This document shows, piece after piece, positions 1-10,438 of a stretch of DNA of 64,000 nucleotides. The stretch's first letter is position 1. Every line of letters begins with the position of its first letter. Under the pieces are notes generated by a model. That model searched no databases. It saw only the letters and a program-made list of their open reading frames with translations, and was not told the DNA's origin. The DNA comes from Carnobacterium iners. GTDB lineage: Bacteria; Bacillota; Bacilli; Lactobacillales; Carnobacteriaceae. A program made the position numbers and the translations under genes. The DNA is taken from positions 1,058,001-1,122,000 of the forward strand of contig NZ_FXBJ01000002.1 in the NCBI RefSeq assembly GCF_900177385.1, in the 5' to 3' direction.

Positions 1-429
1 TTTCCGTTTACACATGTAGCGGGAGAAGAAGGAAAGACCGCTGTACAAAATGCTGTATTAGGATTCCCTAAAAAGATGAAATATGATCAAATACCTTGGA
101 TTATCTATACAGATCCTGAAATATTCCATATTGGTTTAACAGAACAAGATGCAAAAGAAAAAAGGATAGCAGTCTCTATTTATGAGATTCCTCTTGCAGA
201 AGTGGATCGTTTTGTAGCGGACCATGAGGATAGAGGACTTGTCAAAATACTGACAAACTCTAAAGGGAAGATAGTAGGTGCGCATGCATTTGGAAAAGGA
301 GCGGGTGATTGGATGCAAACCATCGTATTTGCAATCGCACAAAATCATAAAATTGGAGATCTTTCTCAAATGGTTTATCCGTATCCTAATCATGCAGCGG
401 CTATTCAACGCACAGCAGATTTATATTAG
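1..429 (+). CDS. FAD-dependent pyridine nucleotide-disulfide oxidoreductase, C-terminal part (5' end outside window)
   Basis: The reading frame is open from base 1 and ends with TAG at 427-429, so the start lies upstream and about 142 C-terminal residues are visible. The visible part looks like the interface (dimerisation) domain of the dihydrolipoamide dehydrogenase/mercuric reductase-like family: a segment IYTDPEIFHIGLTEQDAK, then GKIVGAHAFGKGAGDWMQ, and a terminal block YPYPNHAAAIQRTADLY. In classical members this last block carries the catalytic HPT...E pair. Here the His position is Tyr, as I recall for several uncharacterised 'mercuric reductase-like' relatives, so the substrate cannot be named. 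The gene converges on the minus-strand gene ending at 580 across a shared terminator. Confidence 0.75.
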   Translation, partial: FPFTHVAGEEGKTAVQNAVLGFPKKMKYDQIPWIIYTDPEIFHIGLTEQDAKEKRIAVSIYEIPLAEVDRFVADHEDRGLVKILTNSKGKIVGAHAFGKGAGDWMQTIVFAIAQNHKIGDLSQMVYPYPNHAAAIQRTADLY

Positions 430-520
430 AGAGAGAAACTATTCTCGGGTTTTCTTCCGAAACTATCTAAAAAATATATTCAATGGTTTAGGTGAAGGTA
501 AAAAAGCGAATTATTTTATA

Positions 521-571
521 AAAAAAGCACCATTGATCCTATTGATTGAACAGTTCAATAGCGCTTTTTTT
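521..571. terminator. Bidirectional Rho-independent terminator
   Basis: AAAAAAGC at 521-528 pairs with GCTTTTTT at 563-570, with an inner ATTGA/TCAAT helix. The A-run and T-run on either side allow termination in both directions between the two convergent genes. Confidence 0.7.
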
Positions 572-579
572 AAAAAAGT

Positions 580-1656
580 TTAGAAGCGAAAAGAATCTAT
601 AAAACGTTTGTCGATATGGTGCTTGATTCTCCAAGGTATCTTCCCATGTAAATAAAATGGTCCATAGGTAAGCAGTCCTTCTTGGTTGCCAGTAGATAAG
701 ATGGACAGAAATCTTTTCTGTGGAATAAAAGGAAGTAAATCCTGGTTTTCTAAATAGCGTTTTAAATTTTGTGTTAGTAATTGGCCTTGTCTCACAGCAT
801 AAACCCCGTTCTTAGGCAGTAAAGGATACTCTTCTACGGTAGCACAATCGCCAGCTCCAAAAATAAAAGGATACTGTTTGTGTTGTAAGGTATTCTTAAC
901 AAGCAGAAACCCGATAGCGTCTCTGAGGAGAACGTTTTCTGTAAATAGAGGACTTGCAACGGGTCCGGTTAAAGATAGTAGATGACTCCATTTAATATTA
1001 TGATTTCTATCTGTAATCAGAAAGTTTTGATTGAGGTGCTCGATTCTTTCATTCTCAAAAACTTCTAATCCTTTTCTTTTTGCTACTTGTCTTATTTTTA
1101 TAGATGCCTTTTTTCCATAAGAAGAAAGGAGCGGAGATGAACTGATTAATTTTACATTTGCTTCTTTCTTGTTTGTCTTTCTCCAAGCGGCTGTAGACAG
1201 TGCTAGCTCAACCCCTGCGGACCCACCTCCAATGACTACAGGCTGTTCACCTAATCGGAATGCTTCTATGCTAGTAGCAAACTTATAATTTGGTTTAATA
1301 CTTTTGATAGCAGTGGAGTTAACTAATTTAGAAATGCTGGATCCAATGTTAATGGAAATCGTATCAAAAGAATAGGTATGACCAGAGCTTCCTTCAATGG
1401 TTTTGTCTATAGGGTTCAATCCAATGATAGTGTCCGCAACAAACTTTACAGAAGCTCTGTCACAGAGTTGTTCGATGTTAACGCGGATATCTTCCATTTC
1501 ATATAGCCCTTCTGTAAATCCTGAAAACATCCCTGAATAGTACTGATAAGGGTCTGCAGAAATAAGAACAATTTCATGTGGAATAGAGGTTGTAAGTAGT
1601 TCGCGAAGAAATATAAGGTGCGCGTGACCACCACCGATAAGGACTAATTTACTCAT
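580..1656 (-). CDS. FAD/NAD(P)-binding oxidoreductase of the SelD-N-terminal-like / NDH-2-like type
   Basis: The protein has 358 aa. It opens with a dinucleotide-binding motif LVLIGGGHAHLIFLREL; the GGGHAH form is typical of the pyridine nucleotide-disulfide oxidoreductase subfamily that is also found fused to selenophosphate synthetase. A second Rossmann motif, PVVIGGGSAGVELALS, lies near residue 145, and an ATG-like segment FIFGAGDCATVEEYPLLPKNGVYAVRQG near residue 275 is the FAD-binding region. No CxxC/CxxxxC redox pair is visible. Electron acceptor and physiological role are unknown; a type-II NADH dehydrogenase-like role is possible. The start was set at the ATG at 1656 because GGAG lies 8 nt upstream; a GTG at 1665 is in frame but lies inside that ribosome-binding region. 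Confidence 0.7.
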   Translation of the reverse strand: MSKLVLIGGGHAHLIFLRELLTTSIPHEIVLISADPYQYYSGMFSGFTEGLYEMEDIRVNIEQLCDRASVKFVADTIIGLNPIDKTIEGSSGHTYSFDTISINIGSSISKLVNSTAIKSIKPNYKFATSIEAFRLGEQPVVIGGGSAGVELALSTAAWRKTNKKEANVKLISSSPLLSSYGKKASIKIRQVAKRKGLEVFENERIEHLNQNFLITDRNHNIKWSHLLSLTGPVASPLFTENVLLRDAIGFLLVKNTLQHKQYPFIFGAGDCATVEEYPLLPKNGVYAVRQGQLLTQNLKRYLENQDLLPFIPQKRFLSILSTGNQEGLLTYGPFYLHGKIPWRIKHHIDKRFIDSFRF

Positions 1657-1755
1657 TACTTTCACTCCAGTGTAAATCTAATTTGTTGAAGATGGATAGG
1701 TTATATCTAAGTTGTATGAGCTTTATATGGGGCGCTTGTGAGAAAACTCTTAGTT

Positions 1756-2193
1756 TCAATCAGGGGTTTTCTCGCGTCTCGACCGCCCGCTATTGAATTC
1801 CTTTAGTTGGTTTTGTACATACTGCATGACGACCTCTTTGGATACATCCCCAACGGTGCTTACAAAGTAATTATGAGACCATAACGAGCCTTTCCATAGT
1901 TCCTTTTTTGTATCGGGGAACTGTTTGAACCAGTCACGCGCGGACGCTCCCTTTAAAGCCTTCATCACTGAGCTGATGGCTTTGTTCGGTGGGAAAGACA
2001 CAACTAAATGAACGTGATCGTCCACGACTTCACTCTCCAGTATGGTGATGTCGTTATTTTCGGCCGTCACGTGCAGGAACGCCTTCATTGCCTGACGGCG
2101 ATCGGGTGTTGTGAATACGGTTTTGCGGTATTTGGTTACCCAGATCAGATGGTAGGTCGTACGGTAAATATTTGTCCGTGTTTTGGTATACAT
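1756..2193 (-). CDS. tnpA: IS200/IS605 family transposase TnpA (HUH/Y1)
   Basis: The protein has 145 aa, the normal length for this family of single-stranded-DNA transposases. The N-terminus reads YHLIWVTKYRKTVFTTPDRR. The HUH metal-binding motif is in VVDDHVHLVVSFPP near residue 62, and the nucleophilic tyrosine is in VSKEVVMQYVQNQL near residue 126. The frame is intact and starts at ATG 2193 with AAGGAG 8 nt upstream, so this protein could still be active although its partner TnpB is broken. TnpA excises and inserts the element as a circular single strand, usually next to a short target motif. Confidence 0.9.
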   Translation of the reverse strand: MYTKTRTNIYRTTYHLIWVTKYRKTVFTTPDRRQAMKAFLHVTAENNDITILESEVVDDHVHLVVSFPPNKAISSVMKALKGASARDWFKQFPDTKKELWKGSLWSHNYFVSTVGDVSKEVVMQYVQNQLKEFNSGRSRREKTPD

Positions 2194-2293
2194 GTGTAAC
2201 GCTCCTTTGACTTTTCCAGAAAGCTATAACGGTGTTATTTAACATTCATATGTGATAGAATAAGTATACCACATAAAGAGAAGGCAACGATAT

Positions 2294-3430
2294 ATGTTAA
2301 TCGGCATCAAAGGTAAGGGGACCCTTAAGCCAGACCAACAAGCTCAAGTAATGCAGAACATTGGCAATGCACGTATTGTGTGGAATCAATTCTTGGGCAT
2401 GTGAAATGAACGGTATGATACCCTCGCACTGCCCACGTTGAGCGAGTACGACCTGAATAATCTTCTGCCCACATTAAAGCAGAAGTCTGTCTTTTTAAAA
2501 GTGTCGGATTCCACCAGTCTCTAACACGTGTTAACGGATCTAACGGGGGCGTTTAAGAAGGTTTTTAAGAATGAAGGTCACTTCAAGCATCCACAATTCA
2601 AAGCCAAATACCATGCCCGACAATCCTACAATGCAAAAAGCGTTAAGGGCTCCATTCGTTACGAGAACGGCTACCTTTGGTTGCCTAAAATTGGGTTCGT
2701 GCCCTTCCGTTGCGGTCAGAAAATCGACGGTAAAATCAAAAAAAGCCACCTTATATTCACCTCATCGGGCACATTCGCGTGCAGTTTGCTTGTGGAAGGA
2801 AAGCCAAGTCTTCGCCATTCAGACAAATCAGGTCGTTGGGATTGATAGGGGTGTCGTTGATTTAATGGTCTTGTCTACTGGGGATAAAGTCGCTACGATT
2901 CGATTCGATAAACACCTATCGGGTAAACAAACGTACTGGGAACAGCATGTTTCTCGTCGCGGAGATTTAGCGAAGGCGAAAGGTATTACGCTGTCTGCAG
3001 CCAAAAACTATCAAAAGGCAAAACAACAACGTGCAAAAGTATTTCAAAAAGAAAAGAACCAGCGGACGGATCGCCTACATAAACTGACGGCTGCACTGGT
3101 CCAGGACTTTGAAGTCATTGTGCTGAAAGACTTGCACACCGCTAACAGGATGAAAAACCATCATCTGGTACTCAGTATTGCGGCTCAATCCTAGCGGGAC
3201 ATCCGTCAGATGCTGGAATACAAATGTGTGAAGTCCGGTAAAGAACGGATTGTCATTAACCCGTACAAGACCTCACAGGTCTGCTCGAGCTGCGTGCATG
3301 ATGACGGCAAGCACGGGCTCTGGCTATTCGAGAGTGGACACGCCCAGCCTACTACGTACACGGCGACCGTGATATAAATGCGGCGAAAAACAGTCTATCC
3401 ATTGGCATGGGACATGCCTTGGTCAAATAG
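2294..3430 (+). pseudogene. tnpB: Degenerate TnpB (RNA-guided nuclease-like IS605 accessory protein)
   Basis: The frame starts at ATG 2294 (LIGIKGKGTLKPDQ...) and shows TnpB sequence, but has in-frame stops near 2401 (FLGM*NERYDT) and 2521, and a shift from frame 2 to frame 3 near 2800-2845. A further stop comes at 3192 after IAAQS, and another shift around 3340. Remnant landmarks are the RuvC-I motif VVGIDRGVVDL, the zinc-finger start TSQVCSSCV, and the RuvC-III segment DRDINAAKNS before the final TAG at 3428-3430. The RuvC-II position, normally a catalytic Glu, reads VIVLKDLHTANRM, with Lys in its place. The protein is therefore both truncated and catalytically dead. Confidence 0.88.
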
Positions 3431-3522
3431 CCTAAACCACTGCCTGTAAGTATTCTTGTGAAACAGGTAAGTTAAATGCGTTCCCAGAAGATTGGTATTT
3501 CAGTGCCGATGTAGTTCACGTT

Positions 3523-3938
3523 ATCTTAAAAGTAATAAAAAGAAAATGGAAACTTTTTATCTTATTTTACTTCACTAGTGATTTCACTTAAAAAAACAAA
3601 AGACTGATATGGCTAATAAAGAACGGGCAACAATCGAAACTGGTTATTTATCGCGTACGCATATGCACGAATGAGGCATGTAATGGGTGAGCAATTGTTT
3701 TAAAGATATTTAGCATCAGTATAATTAATAAAGTGATGCTAAATAAAAGTTAAAAAAACAAGAAAAAATTACTTTAATAAATTATGAAGCAATAGTTTTT
3801 TTAGCTATTTACGATATAAGGATAACCACTGTTAATTAACACGACGATAAATGGTAGAATAGAATTAAGTACACGGCAATGGTTTAATCAAGATCGTAGA
3901 GAGTACTAGAATCAAGAATAGTTTAAAGGAGGAATACC
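3523..3938. other. Intergenic region between the IS element and the glycerol block
   Basis: No gene is seen. It holds a 10-bp palindrome TCACTAGTGA (3572-3581), the perfect inverted repeat listed separately at 3707-3745, and near 3850-3860 a TGGTAGAAT extended -10-like sequence that is a plausible promoter for the flavoprotein-regulator pair. No convincing -35 was found for it. Confidence 0.45.
3707..3745. repeat. Perfect 12-bp inverted repeat, 15-nt loop
   Basis: TATTTAGCATCA (3707-3718) and TGATGCTAAATA (3734-3745) are exact reverse complements. No T-run follows on the plus strand, so a plus-strand terminator is unlikely. It may be an operator or a leader hairpin for the genes that start at 3939; this is inference. 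Confidence 0.6.
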
Positions 3939-5251
3939 ATGAAGGTTGTCATTATAGGGGGTTCGTTTGCTGGGATAACTGCTGCGCTAACCGCTCGTAA
4001 AAAATATAAAGAAGCAACAATCATCCTATTAGAAAAGGAAGAAAGGATTGGTTTTATTCCTGGCACACTCTATTCTTTATTAAATGGTGAAATAGATAGT
4101 TTAGAAGAGGCTTACTTTATTACAGTAGAGGAAATGGAACAGTTAGATATTCAAGTTAGTTTAAATACAAAAGTTGAAAGTATGGATACAGATAGTCAAC
4201 AAGTAATCTATAAAACACTAGATCAACTAGTAACTATTTCTTACGATAAGCTAATCTTAGCGACAGGCTCTGTTCAAAATTCTTATCAAATTGAAGGAAT
4301 GGAATCAAATAAAATAGTAAAGTATAAAACAATTGAAAAAACAAGAGCCGCTTTAGAGTTAGTTGATAAAAATCAAGTTTTTACAATAGTTGGTGGCGGG
4401 CAAATTGGGCTTGAAATGGCAGATTCTCTGATTAACAAAAAAAGAAAGTCCAACTAATTGAAAGTATGAATGGACTAGTAGTAAAGTATTTTGATCGAGA
4501 AATGATAGAACCAGTCTTAAAAGAAATGCAAAATCAAGGCGTAATTTTTTATTTCAACGAAACGGTAAAAGAAATTGAAGAAAGTGAAGAGACCTTAATT
4601 CTTAAAACACAAAACCAGAGTATTGAAAGCGATTGCGCAGTTTTCGCATTAAGTGTAAAACCAAATATTCCTTATCTTGATCCTGAAGTCCGCCGCCATG
4701 AAGATGGAGCTGTTTTTGTGGATGAGTATCTACGAACTTCAGTGAAAAACGTTTTTGCAATTGGGGATACGATTCAGATGCAGTCTAGTTTATCAAATGA
4801 GACTTTTTATATTTCTTTAGTAAATAACGCCGTTCGAACAGGTGTCGTTGTTGTGGATAATTTAGTGAACTCTCAAACACCTTTTATCGGTTCAGCTCGA
4901 ACGATTGGGACTAAGGTTTTCGGCTATTATATTGCGAGTACGGGAATGACGGAAGCTGAAAGTATTTTCTTTGACGAAAAAATTGCGGTTACTCATGTTT
5001 CACAACCCGTTTCTTTATTTAGAAATCAACAAACAATCAATGGTAAATTGATTTATAATGTTGTTTCAGGGAAAATATTGGGAGCACAATTTATTTCTAA
5101 AGCTAATATTTTAGAAAAAATCAATACCTTATCTCTAGCGATTCAGATGGGGATGACGGTAACGGAACTTGCTCAAAAGGATTATTTTTTCCATCCCGTA
5201 TGGAGTACGGTATATGATATAACAAATAAACTTGGCTTAATGAAGGATTAG
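3939..5251 (+). pseudogene. NADH peroxidase/NADH oxidase-like flavoprotein, frameshifted at A7
   Basis: Two consecutive frames together encode one protein of about 437 aa of the Npr/Nox/CoA-disulfide reductase family. The first (3939-4457) carries the FAD motif VVIIGGSFAGITAAL and the NAD motif FTIVGGGQIGLEMADSL. The second continues from about 4445 with VQLIESMNGLVV..., the FAD-binding segment TSVKNVFAIGDTIQ, and the C-terminal dimerisation domain to TAG 5249-5251. The break is at a run of seven A (4437-4443): one extra A restores the frame. It may be a real mutation, slippage, or a sequencing error. Catalytic residues are missing: the family Cys (about residue 42) is Gly in IGFIPGTLYSLL, and the active-site His near residue 10 is Phe in GGSFAG. 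It lies 9 nt ahead of the Mga-like regulator and just upstream of glpK, so it probably belongs to glycerol metabolism, but a peroxidase role is unlikely. Confidence 0.75.
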
Positions 5252-5260
5252 GTAAAGCAA

Positions 5261-6727
5261 ATGAGAATAGAAGATTTTTTAGAAAAAAGAGAAGTGTTTC
5301 AAATGACTATCTTAAAAAAATTGATTCTTGAAGGAGGTAAGATTTCTTATGAAAAACTGCGTAAAGAGCTCAATATTACTAAAGCCTCATTAGCGAATCA
5401 TTTAGAAGAAATGAAAGACTATTTAGAAGAATACCAAGGAGATTGTCAAGTTGATTCAGATGGAGTCTTTGTGGAACTTTTCTTAGGCAATCATTTTTCA
5501 ATTAGAACTGTTTACATAGACTACGTGAAACGCTCATTAAAATATCAATTGATTGATTATATTTTTAAATACCAAGAGTTCACAATTATTAAGATTATTA
5601 GCGATTTTTCTATCAGTGAATCCTCCTTGTTTCGAAAGATAAAAGAATTAAATAGTTTACTCAAAGAATTTAATATTAAAATAAAAAACGGGCAAATTTA
5701 TGGAGAAGAATTACAAATTCGCTATTTTTATTTTCAAGTCTATTGGTTTTTAACGACTTATGAAGAATACCAAGAAGTGCTATTGACCAATCAAAATCAA
5801 ACTTTAATGAATGGCTTTGAAAAAGAACTGGACATTAAAATGAATGATCTCAGTCGAAGGCGCATTAGTTTATGGTTTACGATTAGTAAAAAAAGAGCGT
5901 CTATTCCAAAAAAAACCTATAAAAATATGGTGCAAAAGATGAAGCCTTATAAAAATGATTATTTAAATAAACAAGTAAGACAACTTATTCTGCTTTATTT
6001 TAGTCGGTATTCTATTGAAGTAGAGGAAGAAGAAAGTATGATTCATTTTATTTTCTTAACGACTCAATCGATTTTATCAGAAAAAGATTTTATTGACTAT
6101 GATTTGGTTCGTAGTCGCAGAACACCAACGGCTTTAGTGGATACTCTCTTAAGAGAAACAATTCTTTTATATTATTTGCCAACAAAACCTAGCATTGCAC
6201 TAGAAAGAAAAGTCACTTTTTATCTTTCACAAATTAATGGTACGTTGTATTTTTTTGAGGGAGCACTCGAAATGAATGACCCAAAAGACTTCATCGCAAA
6301 AGAAAGTGAAGTTTGGGGGAAAAATCTAGAAACTTTATCTGAACAATTGCTAAAGACGGCACTAGAAACAATCGATGAAAAAGGTTCTTCAGTGAGCTCC
6401 TTACAAAGGCTGACGTTATTAGATTATTCAACAGTATTAGCTATTGCTGATTTTAATATTTCAAAAGAATTATTAATCGGAATTGATTTGGACTTAATGG
6501 AGATACATGCAGAAATATTCACACAAACATTAATGTTAAATTTAAAAAATGTCATCGGAATTACTGTTGAAAAATACCGCGACCACCATACCTATGATTT
6601 GGTTATTACAACAAATTTATCTTCTAGTTTTTATACGAGAGCAACAGAAATTTATATTATTTCAGAGTATTTTTCAAAATTTGATTTGAATCAAATTAAA
6701 TTCTGCATTAATGAATTAAAAATATAA
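5261..6727 (+). CDS. Mga/AtxA-like helix-turn-helix regulator, probable glp regulator
   Basis: The protein has 488 aa, about the size of Mga-family regulators. The first ~60 residues form a winged HTH (ISYEKLRKELNITKASLANHLEEMK), and a second HTH follows near residues 110-135 (FTIIKIISDFSISESSLFRKIKELNSLL). A long helical middle part resembling PRD-like Mga domains and a C-terminal EIIB-like domain complete the protein. In this family PRD-type domains are phosphorylated by PTS proteins, linking target genes to sugar status; I did not identify specific His sites. It is cotranscribed with the preceding flavoprotein frame (9-nt gap) and precedes glpK by 338 nt, so control of glpKOF is the natural inference. 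A glycerol-specific ligand is not shown. Confidence 0.75.
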   Translation: MRIEDFLEKREVFQMTILKKLILEGGKISYEKLRKELNITKASLANHLEEMKDYLEEYQGDCQVDSDGVFVELFLGNHFSIRTVYIDYVKRSLKYQLIDYIFKYQEFTIIKIISDFSISESSLFRKIKELNSLLKEFNIKIKNGQIYGEELQIRYFYFQVYWFLTTYEEYQEVLLTNQNQTLMNGFEKELDIKMNDLSRRRISLWFTISKKRASIPKKTYKNMVQKMKPYKNDYLNKQVRQLILLYFSRYSIEVEEEESMIHFIFLTTQSILSEKDFIDYDLVRSRRTPTALVDTLLRETILLYYLPTKPSIALERKVTFYLSQINGTLYFFEGALEMNDPKDFIAKESEVWGKNLETLSEQLLKTALETIDEKGSSVSSLQRLTLLDYSTVLAIADFNISKELLIGIDLDLMEIHAEIFTQTLMLNLKNVIGITVEKYRDHHTYDLVITTNLSSSFYTRATEIYIISEYFSKFDLNQIKFCINELKI

Positions 6728-8574
<1,847 letters not shown>

Positions 8575-8603
8575 CATTAAGCTAAAAGGAGGAAATGAAG
8601 ATT

Positions 8604-10436
8604 ATGAGTTTTTCAAGTGAAACGAGAAAGAAAACAATCAAAGAGATAAAAACCAATCAATTAGATGTTTTAATTATTGGTGGCGGCATTACCGGTGCTG
8701 GTGTTGCAATTCAAGCAAGCGCAGCAGGTATGAAAACTGCACTCATTGAGATGCAAGATTTTGCTGAAGGAACCTCTTCTCGATCAACAAAATTAGTTCA
8801 TGGCGGCATTCGTTATTTAAAGACTTTCGATGTTGAGGTAGTATCCGATACCGTAACAGAGCGAGCAGTTGTGCAAAGCATTGCACCCCATATTCCAAAA
8901 CCAGCACCAATGCTTTTACCAATCTATGATGAAGCAAATTCTACTTTCAACATGTTTTCTGTTAAAGTTGCAATGGATTTATATGATCAACTTGCTAATG
9001 TTACGGGCAGTAAATATGCAAACTACACGTTAACGACTGAAGAAGTATTGAAAAGACAACCTTATTTGAAAAAAGATGGTTTACTCGGTGGGGGCGTTTA
9101 TCTCGATTATAAAAGTAATGACGCAAGACTAGTTATTGAGAATGTCAAACAAGCAGCAGCTGATGGTGGACATATGCTTAGTCGAGTAAAAGCAATTGGA
9201 TTTATTTATAATCAAGATGGCCAAATAGAAGGCGTGAATGCTAAAGACCTAGTAACAAATGAGGTATTTGATATTAAAGCTAATCTTGTTATCAATACAG
9301 GAGGACCTTGGGTGGATCAAATTCGCCAGTTAGATAAATCAAAAGAGGTTATTCCTCAAATGAGACCTACAAAAGGAATTCATTTAGTTGTTAATAGTAG
9401 TAAACTACCCGTTCCTCAACCGACTTATTTAGATACTGGAAAGAATGATGGCCGCATGTTCTTTGTTGTTCCTAGAGAGAATAAAACGTATTTTGGAACA
9501 ACCGATACAGACTATCAAGGCGATTATTTGAATCCAATGGTCGAAAAAGAAGACGTTGATTATCTATTAGAATGTGTTAACTACCGTTATCCAGGAGCTA
9601 ACATTACACTAGCAGACGTTGAATCGAGTTGGGTTGGATTACGTCCATTGATTTCAACAAATGGTGGATCGGATTATAATGGTGGCGACAATGGAAAGAT
9701 TACAGACGATAGTTTTACTAAAGTCGTTGATATTGTTACAAAGTATAAAGAAAAAATGGTTGATCGATTTGCAGTAGAAGATGTTTTAAGTAGTTTGGAA
9801 AGTGAATTATCAGAAGGGGAAGACAATCCTTCAGCTGTTTCTCGAGGAAGCGATTTAACTCGTGAAGAAGATGGTTTAATTACACTATCTGGTGGGAAAA
9901 TTACAGATTACCGTAAAATGGCAGAAGGTGCTCTAATTTTAATTCAAAAATTACTGAAATCAGAATTTCAAAAAGAGTATACACTAGTCGATTCTAAAAC
10001 ATATCAGGTTTCAGGTGGGAAAATGAATCCACAAAAAGTTGAAGAAACCTTAGCTGAATTAGTTGAAGCTGGAATAGACAAAGGCTTAACAGAAAAAGAA
10101 GCGACCTATTTAGCTGATTTATATGGTACAAATGCACCTCTAGTCTTCAGTAAAGCCAAAGAAATGAAAGCATTCCCAGGGTTAGGATTAGGTGAGAGTT
10201 TAAGTTTGGATTATGCCATGAATGAAGAAATGACGTTGACGCCTGCTGACTTTTTATCTCGTCGTACGAATCATATATTGTTTATGCGTGATAGCTTAGA
10301 CGCAGTGAAAGAACCGGTTATCGAAGCGATGGCGGATAGACTTAAATGGACTCAAGAAGAAAAATCTAACTATATTACTGCGTTAAACAAAGAAATTAAC
10401 AACTCAGACTTAACTGAATTAAAAGGGGAGAGATAA
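8604..10436 (+). CDS. glpO: Alpha-glycerophosphate oxidase (type 1 glycerol-3-phosphate oxidase)
   Basis: This FAD enzyme oxidises glycerol 3-phosphate to dihydroxyacetone phosphate using O2 and releases H2O2. It has 610 aa. The FAD motif is LDVLIIGGGITGAGVAIQA, followed by the family block EGTSSRSTKLVHGGIRYLK, TGGPWVDQIR, and TLSGGKITDYRKMAEGA in the C-terminal half. The sequence follows Enterococcus casseliflavus GlpO closely as I remember it, including the insert near residue 350 that distinguishes oxidases from GlpD dehydrogenases. I chose ATG 8604 (MSFSSETRKK, matching the MTFSQETRKK of GlpO) over ATG 8595, which sits only 2 nt behind the AAAGGAGG site. It lies in the glpKOF operon, 2 nt before glpF. 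Confidence 0.95.
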   Translation: MSFSSETRKKTIKEIKTNQLDVLIIGGGITGAGVAIQASAAGMKTALIEMQDFAEGTSSRSTKLVHGGIRYLKTFDVEVVSDTVTERAVVQSIAPHIPKPAPMLLPIYDEANSTFNMFSVKVAMDLYDQLANVTGSKYANYTLTTEEVLKRQPYLKKDGLLGGGVYLDYKSNDARLVIENVKQAAADGGHMLSRVKAIGFIYNQDGQIEGVNAKDLVTNEVFDIKANLVINTGGPWVDQIRQLDKSKEVIPQMRPTKGIHLVVNSSKLPVPQPTYLDTGKNDGRMFFVVPRENKTYFGTTDTDYQGDYLNPMVEKEDVDYLLECVNYRYPGANITLADVESSWVGLRPLISTNGGSDYNGGDNGKITDDSFTKVVDIVTKYKEKMVDRFAVEDVLSSLESELSEGEDNPSAVSRGSDLTREEDGLITLSGGKITDYRKMAEGALILIQKLLKSEFQKEYTLVDSKTYQVSGGKMNPQKVEETLAELVEAGIDKGLTEKEATYLADLYGTNAPLVFSKAKEMKAFPGLGLGESLSLDYAMNEEMTLTPADFLSRRTNHILFMRDSLDAVKEPVIEAMADRLKWTQEEKSNYITALNKEINNSDLTELKGER

Positions 10437-10438
10437 AA

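Larger units (their letters stand above)
1740..3522. mobile_element. IS200/IS605-family element (divergent tnpA and degenerate tnpB)
   Basis: A minus-strand Y1 transposase and a plus-strand TnpB remnant are arranged divergently, as in IS605-type elements. The interior looks richer in G+C than the flanks, suggesting acquisition. Ends are estimates: a stem GAGAAAAC (1740-1747)/GTTTTCTC (1766-1773) marks the left side. On the right, a small hairpin CCTGT/ACAGG near 3440-3464 and the sequence up to about 3522 (ending TAGTTCACG) follow tnpB. In active relatives the 3' end of tnpB plus right end is the source of the omega (reRNA) guide RNA; whether one is made here cannot be seen. IS605-type elements have no terminal inverted repeats or target duplication, so exact ends need a comparison with an empty site. 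Confidence 0.75.

Noticed and set aside
2571-3194. A long plus-strand frame giving a 207-aa protein over the TnpB locus
   Set aside because: Only its second half (from about 2840) is TnpB; the first 90 codons are out-of-frame translation, so it is not an independent gene.
8595-8603. Upstream ATG start for glpO (MKIM...)
   Set aside because: It lies 2 nt from the ribosome binding site, and known GlpO N-termini align with the ATG at 8604.
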